NCBI GenBank assembly: GCA_014116815.1 | Contig: JACGYV010000040.1 | Span: 1-11,618, forward strand | Direction: 5' to 3' | DNA: 11,618 bases | DNA from: Holosporaceae bacterium 'Namur' | GTDB taxonomy: Bacteria > Pseudomonadota > Alphaproteobacteria > Rickettsiales > Midichloriaceae | Part shown: positions 6,860-11,618 of the stretch, in pieces | Layout: each line of letters begins with the position of its first letter | How positions within the stretch are numbered: the first letter of the stretch is position 1 | The notes under the pieces: generated by a model | The model's database searches: none | Told to the model about the DNA's origin: nothing | What the model saw: the letters and a program-made list of their open reading frames with translations, nothing else | Made by a program: the position numbers and the translations under genes

Positions 6860-8806
6860 ATGGCTCTTGATTTAAACACCGCACAACAAAGATATTTTAT
6901 TCACATGACGGAGGCTGGTAAACTGGAGGCAAGAAAAAGCTCAGGTATCAATATCAGAATATATGATATAGATGATGAGATAAACGGTATAAAAAATCAT
7001 TATGTTATCGGGCTTAAAGATAGTCCTTCTCTGAATATAGAGGAAGAGCAAACCTTAAAGCTGCTCTTAGAAGGTAAAACAGAGCCTGTCGTTAATGACG
7101 GATATAATTCAATGATTAAACTAGATTCGGGTGAGTTGGTAATCTTTAGAGATACTCCTTCCGATATAGTGCGAAAAGTATTAAATGATACAACTGAATA
7201 TCCTTATCTCATGAGCTTTAGAATTGTTAAAATGCATCATTATATCAGTATACAGGAAAAAGAAACCGGTGTTTCATATGAATTCGGCGTTGCCCCGAAA
7301 ACATATAATAGTATTTTTAGTACACCTTATATCAGAAATGATACCATTTATAATTTAAGACATTTTAAAGAAAAAAAGTATCCTAGTAATATATCTCAAG
7401 AACACGGAAAAATATTTGATACTGTTTATTCTAAAAATATTCCGGATTCTGCATTAATATCAATTAACTTTGATTTAACAGCTAAGCAAGCTCAAGATCT
7501 TGAGATATATTTAAGGCAGGAAAATAGCAAGTTTTCTCAAGAATGGTATATGTATTTTAATTTTTATATTCTATTTAGTAATAATTGTGCTGATTTCGCC
7601 GGCAAAATTTATAAGAAATTATTCGGTAACGGTCATTTCGGTGAATATATTATTTCTGAAAACTTGGATTTTAATGATAAAGGAGTATTATATACTTTTA
7701 TTTCTTCACGTCCGAATAAATTTTTTCAATTTCTCTCAAAAATTGTGGATGGTTTATCCGATACGGCTTTTGATAAAAGCTATTCAGAGATACTAAACGA
7801 TATAATGTTAAGTTGGAGAGGAACTTCATTATCTAAAATCTTGGAGAATGCATCAAATTCTCTATATAGTAATTATTATATAGAAAATATTTCCGAGTTT
7901 TTAAGTAATACATTTCTGGAGGTCAGTAGCTACCTTGGTAATAAAGATATCCAATATTTTCTTTATTCCCGTACCGGAGAAAATAAATACGCTTATGACG
8001 AAAGCTTTTATGGTAACACTAAATTGCATGTTGCCGCATATAATAATGATTTATATTATCTTAAACAGCTTTCGGAAAAAGAGCGGTTTATTATTGATGT
8101 AACCAATCAATTCGGGGATAGCCCATTACATATTGCAGTAAAAAAAAGCTATGAGTTTGCTATAAAACTATTGGAAAAAGGAGCTAACCCTAACATTTTA
8201 AATAATAAAGGTTATACACCGCTTCAGTATGTTATATCTTCTAATTGGGATGAAGAAAAAAAACTTAACTTACTCGAGCTTTTGCTTGAAAAAGATGCTA
8301 ATCCTAATCTTGTTGATGACACCGGTGATTCCAATGCTTTGGTTGAAGCGGTTAAAGCTGGTTGTAGCGTGAAGCTTTTTAAGTTAATTTTAAGTTATTG
8401 CAATAAACCTATTAATATATTAGGAAAAACTTCCAATATAGGAATTAACTTCACCGATACTCAAGGAAAAAATTTAGCGCGCATTGCGGTTGAGAAAAAA
8501 AATGAACAAGTTAAAGCTTTTCTTAAGGAAAATTATTATTATTTATTTAGAGGGCAAACCGTTGATGGACAAACCGTGGAAGAGTATGAGGTAAGAATGG
8601 AGAATTGGGATATGGGAGAACTTAAATATCCGTATGAACGGATAATTTCTCCATTTAAGTATAATCAGAAAACCTATGATGTTTGCAAAAAGAAAACTGC
8701 AAAGCAGCAAAACTCCAAATACGAATCCGTTTTTTCCTATTCCGAAGAAGAAAACTATTGTATCAAAGAAAATATTTACGAGAATTATGAGCATATTTGG
8801 GCATAG
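6860..8806 (+). CDS. Ankyrin-repeat protein with putative permuted papain-fold N-terminal domain (paralogue 2)
   Basis: This 648-residue paralogue of the preceding gene lies 172 bases downstream on the same strand and almost certainly arose by tandem duplication. Shared N-terminal blocks include YNSMIKLDSGELVIF, KMHHYISIQEKETG (H126 aligns with the conserved His), YEFGVAP, PYIRNDTIYNLRHFK, and NNCADFAGKIY with C243. A segment starting FDLTAKQAQDLEIYLRQE (204-221) precedes the Cys, as in many NlpC/P60-like proteins. Residues 280-385 form a variable linker. Ankyrin repeats span about 386-520 (TKLHVAAYNND, SPLHIAVKKSY, GYTPLQYVIS, ANPN turns). The conserved tail includes GKNLARIAV (537-545) and GELKYPYERI (586-595), followed by a polar Lys/Glu/Tyr-rich end not shared with paralogue 1. 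ATG 6860 has only a weak ribosome site; no in-frame alternative is better. No Sec signal is visible, so any export would need another system such as type IV secretion. Catalytic activity is inferred. Confidence 0.87.
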   Translation: MALDLNTAQQRYFIHMTEAGKLEARKSSGINIRIYDIDDEINGIKNHYVIGLKDSPSLNIEEEQTLKLLLEGKTEPVVNDGYNSMIKLDSGELVIFRDTPSDIVRKVLNDTTEYPYLMSFRIVKMHHYISIQEKETGVSYEFGVAPKTYNSIFSTPYIRNDTIYNLRHFKEKKYPSNISQEHGKIFDTVYSKNIPDSALISINFDLTAKQAQDLEIYLRQENSKFSQEWYMYFNFYILFSNNCADFAGKIYKKLFGNGHFGEYIISENLDFNDKGVLYTFISSRPNKFFQFLSKIVDGLSDTAFDKSYSEILNDIMLSWRGTSLSKILENASNSLYSNYYIENISEFLSNTFLEVSSYLGNKDIQYFLYSRTGENKYAYDESFYGNTKLHVAAYNNDLYYLKQLSEKERFIIDVTNQFGDSPLHIAVKKSYEFAIKLLEKGANPNILNNKGYTPLQYVISSNWDEEKKLNLLELLLEKDANPNLVDDTGDSNALVEAVKAGCSVKLFKLILSYCNKPINILGKTSNIGINFTDTQGKNLARIAVEKKNEQVKAFLKENYYYLFRGQTVDGQTVEEYEVRMENWDMGELKYPYERIISPFKYNQKTYDVCKKKTAKQQNSKYESVFSYSEEENYCIKENIYENYEHIWA

Positions 8807-8869
8807 AAAAATAATCCGATAAGGGTATAATTCATGCGACAGTTGCTTTTTCCATATTTTTCATTATCG

Positions 8870-8875
8870 TATAAT
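8870..8875 (+). promoter_or_regulatory. Possible -10 element for the tal-flgB-flgC-fliE cluster
   Basis: A perfect TATAAT lies 22 bases before the tal ATG at 8898. No good -35 is found at 16-18 bases. TTGCTT at 8843-8848 is 21 bases away, too far for a standard promoter. A transcript starting near 8882 would have a leader of about 16 bases. Confidence 0.35.
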
Positions 8876-8897
8876 TAAAGAATATAAAAATATACGT

Positions 8898-9548
8898 ATG
8901 AAGTTTTTTATTGACAGCTGTAATATAAAGGAAATTGAAGCCTTGCATGAATTGGGATTGGTCGATGGGGTGACTACTAACCCCTCACTGGTTGCAAAGA
9001 CAGGAAGAATCTTTTCCGAAGTTTTAAGAGAAATTTGTCATATAGTTAAAACTTCGGTTAGTGCTGAAGTAATATCCACCGACTATTCAGGGATGATGAA
9101 AGAGGCTGAAGAACTGTTGAAGATAGGCAATCACATTACTATTAAAGTCCCGGTTACATGGGATGGATTAAAAGCTTGTAAAACACTAACCGATGATGGG
9201 CATATGGTTAACGTTACACTCTGTTTTTCTTTAGCCCAGGCATTGCTTGCGGCGAAAGCAGGTGCAACTTATATCTCTCCTTTCGTCGGCAGGCTTGATG
9301 ACGTGGGGCAATGCGGTATGAATCTGATTGCCGAAATTTGTGAAGCTTTCCAACATTATCCGAATATTACTACCCAGATATTAGTTGCCTCGGTCAGAAG
9401 CCCGCAACATATCATAGATGCTGCAAGGATGGGAGCTGATATAGTGACCGCTCCACCACAGATAATTAAGCAGATGTTTAACCATCCTTTAACTGATAAA
9501 GGCTTGGATATCTTTTTAAATGATTGGAAGCGGGCTTATGAAAAATAG
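8898..9548 (+). CDS. tal: Transaldolase, small TalC/FSA-like type
   Basis: This cytosolic enzyme of the non-oxidative pentose phosphate pathway transfers a dihydroxyacetone unit between sugar phosphates. At 216 residues it has the usual length of the compact single-domain TalC/FSA family. The Schiff-base lysine is K83 in [26 protein letters not shown] (4-14), [14 protein letters not shown] (23-36) and SPFVGRLDD (127-135) are the family's other signatures. E57 (AEV) and F129 (SPFVG) match transaldolases; E. coli fructose-6-phosphate aldolase has Gln and Tyr at these places, so transaldolase is the better call. Its stop codon (9546-9548) lies inside the start of flgB, so the two genes are probably co-transcribed and translationally coupled. 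The ribosome site before ATG 8898 is weak. The gene is otherwise intact. Confidence 0.93.
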   Translation: MKFFIDSCNIKEIEALHELGLVDGVTTNPSLVAKTGRIFSEVLREICHIVKTSVSAEVISTDYSGMMKEAEELLKIGNHITIKVPVTWDGLKACKTLTDDGHMVNVTLCFSLAQALLAAKAGATYISPFVGRLDDVGQCGMNLIAEICEAFQHYPNITTQILVASVRSPQHIIDAARMGADIVTAPPQIIKQMFNHPLTDKGLDIFLNDWKRAYEK

Positions 9549-9972
9549 GATTTTCTCAATCATTTTTATAAGTTCTTTATTAGCTGTAAGTACAGCGGTT
9601 GCAAAGGATAACCTTAATGATCTGACGGCTTATATGAAATATTTAACTGAGAGAGATACGGTTTTAGCGCAAAATATCGCGAACGCGGATACACCGGGAT
9701 TTAAACCTAAAGATTTATCGGATTATAGCCGAAATCCTATACAAGGAATGAAGCTTACAACTACAAATTCAAAGCATTTAAGCTTAGAAGGAGAATCCGA
9801 GTTTCATATAAGAGATAGTGAAATACTTGAACTGAAACCTAACGGTAATGCGGTGACTATAGAACATGAACTGCAAAAGAAGAGCGAGAATGCGGTTAAG
9901 CTTCAGGAGATAGCAAACATATACGGCAAATCAAAAGGAATGTTAAAAACTGCAATTACGGGGCACAACTAA
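9538..9972 (+). CDS. flgB: Flagellar proximal rod protein FlgB, with Sec-like signal peptide
   Basis: FlgB forms part of the proximal rod linking the basal body to the hook. The 144-residue product has the hallmark [13 protein letters not shown] (45-57) after the helix [16 protein letters not shown]. The start is placed at ATG 9538, preceded by GGAAG at 9526-9530; it overlaps the end of tal by 11 bases. ATG 9520, six codons earlier, lies within tal and is less well placed. The first 22 residues ([22 protein letters not shown]) look like a Sec signal peptide: Lys/Arg start, hydrophobic core and an A-V-A cleavage site before K23. FlgB normally lacks a cleaved signal because it travels through the flagellar type III apparatus, so this is unusual. 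The next in-frame ATG would remove part of the conserved helix, so the signal-like region is not easily explained as a wrong start. FlgC shows the same feature. Confidence 0.92.
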   Translation: MKNRIFSIIFISSLLAVSTAVAKDNLNDLTAYMKYLTERDTVLAQNIANADTPGFKPKDLSDYSRNPIQGMKLTTTNSKHLSLEGESEFHIRDSEILELKPNGNAVTIEHELQKKSENAVKLQEIANIYGKSKGMLKTAITGHN

Positions 9973-9978
9973 CCATAT

Positions 9979-10464
9979 ATGAAACGGGGGAGGGGATTTT
10001 TAAAATTTTTGGTGATATTTAATATATTCATCTGTAATTCACATGCAAGCGAAGGAGATAGTCTTAGCTCCGCAATTGCAATTTCAGCAGCTGGTATGCG
10101 TGCTCAAAACGAGCGGCTTAAAATCATTACTCAGAATATTGCAAACAGTGAAGTAACGGGCGCTAATCCGAATGAGGATCCTTACCGCAGAAAACAAATA
10201 ATTTTCACAAATGTATATGATGATAACTTAAAAGCGGTAACGGTTAAAGTTGATCGAATTACTCCCGATAAATCCGATTTTATTTTAAAATATGAACCTA
10301 ACCATCCTGCAGCCGATGCAAACGGATATGTAAAGTACCCTAATGTTAATAACGTGATCGAATCCGTGGATGCTAAAGAAGCGCAACGGACTTATGAAGC
10401 AAATTTAAGCGCTATGGAAATAGCAAGAGCAAATCAATCTAAAATAATTGACCTGATGAGGTAA
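9979..10464 (+). CDS. flgC: Flagellar proximal rod protein FlgC, with Sec-like signal peptide
   Basis: FlgC is the partner of FlgB in the proximal rod. The 161-residue product has the N-terminal family pattern SAIAISAAGMRAQNERLKII (31-50) followed by TQNIANSEVTG (51-61) and DPYRRKQIIF (67-76). Its C-terminus (VDAKEAQRTYEANLSAMEIA, then RANQSKIIDLM) is the rod/hook polymerisation helix. Typical FlgC is about 135-140 residues and starts close to the SAIAIS helix. Here an extra 23 residues (MKRGRGFLKFLVIFNIFICN, then SHA) form a basic, hydrophobic, S-H-A-ending leader like a Sec signal. The start codon is uncertain: ATG 9979 follows the flgB stop by six bases without a clear ribosome site, while a very G-rich tract (9986-9995) precedes in-frame TTG 10009 and GTG 10012. 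Even those starts would keep a hydrophobic leader. The spacing implies one operon with flgB and fliE. Confidence 0.92.
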   Translation: MKRGRGFLKFLVIFNIFICNSHASEGDSLSSAIAISAAGMRAQNERLKIITQNIANSEVTGANPNEDPYRRKQIIFTNVYDDNLKAVTVKVDRITPDKSDFILKYEPNHPAADANGYVKYPNVNNVIESVDAKEAQRTYEANLSAMEIARANQSKIIDLMR

Positions 10465-10472
10465 ATAAAAAA

Positions 10473-10859
10473 ATGCCTACAAGTAAAATTTCAACTAATC
10501 ATTTTAATAAGGCGGTTAATGCTTATAACAAAGCATTGACTAATAATAAGGCAATTTCCCCGAGTAAGGAACAACAGCAGATAGCACAGCCGCTAAACGT
10601 GCTTAGAGCCGGGGATGTTATTGATGTTGTGAGCAAGCAATCGGCGAGCTTTTCCGGTTTAGTAAGTGAAATAGTAGCTCCTCAGATAAAAAAGATTCAG
10701 GAAGGTGAGAAAAAATCTACGAAAGTTATTAACTCTAAAGAAGATTTAGTTGAAGTTGCGGCAGCACTAAATAAAGCTGAAGGCGCACTTCACTTGCTTG
10801 TGACTGTTAGAGATAAAGTTATCAATGCCTATCAGGAAATTTTAAAAATGCCTTTATAG
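10473..10859 (+). CDS. fliE: Flagellar hook-basal body protein FliE
   Basis: FliE joins the MS-ring to the rod and is the first rod-side protein exported. The 128-residue product has a variable N-terminal half and the conserved C-terminal family region: VINSKEDLVEVAAALNKAE (85-103), then LLVTVRDKVINAYQEILKMP (108-127). Length is slightly above the usual 100-110 residues. Unlike the two genes before it, FliE has no hydrophobic leader (it begins MPTSKISTNHFNK), consistent with ordinary type III export. ATG 10473 follows the flgC stop after eight bases, with GAGG spanning the end of flgC as the likely ribosome site. The order flgB-flgC-fliE is the usual conserved cluster. Confidence 0.93.
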   Translation: MPTSKISTNHFNKAVNAYNKALTNNKAISPSKEQQQIAQPLNVLRAGDVIDVVSKQSASFSGLVSEIVAPQIKKIQEGEKKSTKVINSKEDLVEVAAALNKAEGALHLLVTVRDKVINAYQEILKMPL

Positions 10860-10866
10860 GGTATAG

Positions 10867-10884
10867 CTTAAATACCTATTTAAG
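10867..10884. repeat. Short palindrome just after fliE
   Basis: CTTAAATA (10867-10874) and TATTTAAG (10877-10884) form a perfect 8-base inverted repeat with two bases between, starting eight bases after the fliE stop. It is wholly A+T in the stem apart from one pair, and no T-run follows, so a terminator call is weak. It could equally be a protein-binding palindrome. Confidence 0.35.
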
Positions 10885-10951
10885 TAATAACTGCTTTTCT
10901 TACAACGCATTATGCCAGATATTATTCCTCTAATTTAACAAAAAAACGGAC

Positions 10952-10957
10952 TATAAT
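10952..10957 (+). promoter_or_regulatory. Possible -10 element upstream of the truncated hypothetical gene
   Basis: A perfect TATAAT lies about 80 bases before the ATG at 11039, in the gap after fliE. No matching -35 is visible at normal spacing; TTAACA at 10935-10940 is only 11 bases away. In A+T-rich DNA a lone TATAAT is weak evidence. Confidence 0.3.
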
Positions 10958-11038
10958 AAATATAGGTATATTTTTATTCAGTTTTCTCTTATTAACTAGG
11001 AACAAAGTGTATGAAAAAAACATATTAGGAGAAAACCT

Positions 11039-11453
11039 ATGACCGCTCGAAAAGATATATTAAAACCTATTATTATGTTTTCCAGCCATTCCGATCCGAT
11101 TGCACCTAAGTTGATTATAAATGAGCTCCGTACTCTATACGATAAAGGATATAAAGTAATCTGTTTAGAGCTTGATAAGCAGAAACCCGTACATTATTTT
11201 TTAAATCAGTTAAAGACTTTAGAGAAAGCAGGGCGCGGTGCGCGACTCAATCTCGGCATTAAAAAACCTTATCATAGAAGTCGGGTTTAAATTTGCTAAT
11301 ATAGATCCGCAATCCTTAAATGATGCTTTGCAGGATATTATGAATAATGATGTCGAAGCTTTTGAGTTTAAATTGAATCCGAGAGATACGTTTATGTCTC
11401 GGGAGATTATAAAATATGCGTATAAATATCAAGGAGGGGTTATAGTAAAATAA
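11039..11453 (+). pseudogene. Hypothetical gene, frameshifted and truncated by the IS630-like element
   Basis: Translation should begin at ATG 11039, with AGGAG at 11027-11031, the best ribosome site in the window. The first frame gives MTARKDILKPIIMFSSHSDP, then a predicted alpha/beta stretch (ELRTLYDKGYKVICLELDKQ), and stops at 11288-11290. Protein-like sequence continues in the next frame (ISALKNLIIEVGFKFANIDP, later NPRDTFMSREIIKYAYKYQG) to TAA at 11451-11453. That stop lies inside the IS copy beginning at 11441, so the natural C-terminus has been lost. The shift lies between 11223 and 11287 and is equivalent to one extra base; the A6 run at 11261-11266 is a good candidate. I do not recognise the family. 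The R-D-x-x-M-x-x-x-I pattern near the end faintly recalls TraB/GumN-type proteins, but that is speculation. Confidence 0.75.
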
Positions 11454-11618
11454 GTTTAGCTATGGTACGGAGGTAAGGTAGAATAAAACAGAAAGAGATG
11501 AAGATGAGCCCGTATAGTTTAGATTTAAGAGAGAAAGTAATAAAATACCTGGAAGCCGGGAATAGCCAAAGGGAGACGGCAAAGGTATTTAATTTGAGCA
11601 AGACCACGGTAAACAAAT
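11441..11618 (+). mobile_element. IS630-like insertion sequence, right copy, 5' part only
   Basis: This is the same element end as at 1-199, in the opposite orientation and running off the right edge. The match starts at TA (11441-11442) and differs from the left copy at three of 178 bases; two of these lie in early transposase codons. Insertion at TA interrupts the hypothetical gene that starts at 11039. The two copies make a long inverted pair around the whole window, which could allow inversion of the segment by homologous recombination. Confidence 0.85.
11498..11618 (+). CDS. IS630-family transposase, N-terminal part (partial at window edge)
   Basis: The first 40 codons of the same transposase as at the left edge are present, with the N-terminal helix-turn-helix region (SQRETAKVFNLSKTTVNK). 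ATG 11498 is used; ATG 11504 is also possible. The base differences from the left copy within this part (serine, then a CCG rather than CCA proline codon) leave the protein unchanged, so both copies may be under selection or very recently duplicated. The catalytic domain is not in the window. Confidence 0.8.
   Translation, partial: MKMSPYSLDLREKVIKYLEAGNSQRETAKVFNLSKTTVNK

Noticed and set aside
8543..8794. Minus-strand open frame of 83 codons
   Set aside because: It is wholly antisense to the end of the second ankyrin gene, whose frame is supported by paralogy.
1..11618. CRISPR array, tRNA or rRNA genes
   Set aside because: I looked for regularly spaced direct repeats and for tRNA-like arms and saw none; this was by eye only.

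Overview
The window looks like A+T-rich DNA from a host-associated alphaproteobacterium. The best guess is a flagellated member of the Rickettsiales, such as the Midichloriaceae. That guess rests on an eukaryote/archaeal-type isoleucyl-tRNA synthetase, two ankyrin-repeat proteins, flagellar rod genes, decayed genes and an IS630-like element. It is inference, because there is no rRNA or other phylogenetic marker here.

Layout. Both ends carry the same IS630-like insertion sequence in opposite orientation. The transposase 5' ends lie inside the window and read outward (1-199 on minus, 11441-11618 on plus), and the 178 comparable bases differ at only three positions. Bases 200-630 hold no convincing gene but several strong inverted repeats. 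A decayed hypothetical gene (631-1328, minus) follows, then the large ileS gene (1483-4644, minus), which has a good sigma70-type promoter at 4681-4709.

The centre holds two tandem paralogues (4879-6687 and 6860-8806, plus). Each has a conserved N-terminal region with an early His and a later Asn-Cys-x-Asp-Phe motif, arranged as in circularly permuted papain-fold (NlpC/P60, LRAT, PPPDE-like) enzymes. Ankyrin repeats and a shared C-terminal block follow. They are the most interesting genes here and look like host-directed effectors, although that role is inferred.

Next comes a compact plus-strand cluster: a small transaldolase (tal) overlapping flgB, then flgC and fliE, encoding proximal rod/basal body parts of a flagellum. 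FlgB and FlgC both begin with what look like Sec signal peptides, which is unexpected for proteins normally exported by the flagellar type III apparatus. FliE lacks one.

The right edge has a hypothetical gene with a good ribosome binding site. It is broken by a frameshift and then cut off by the right IS copy.
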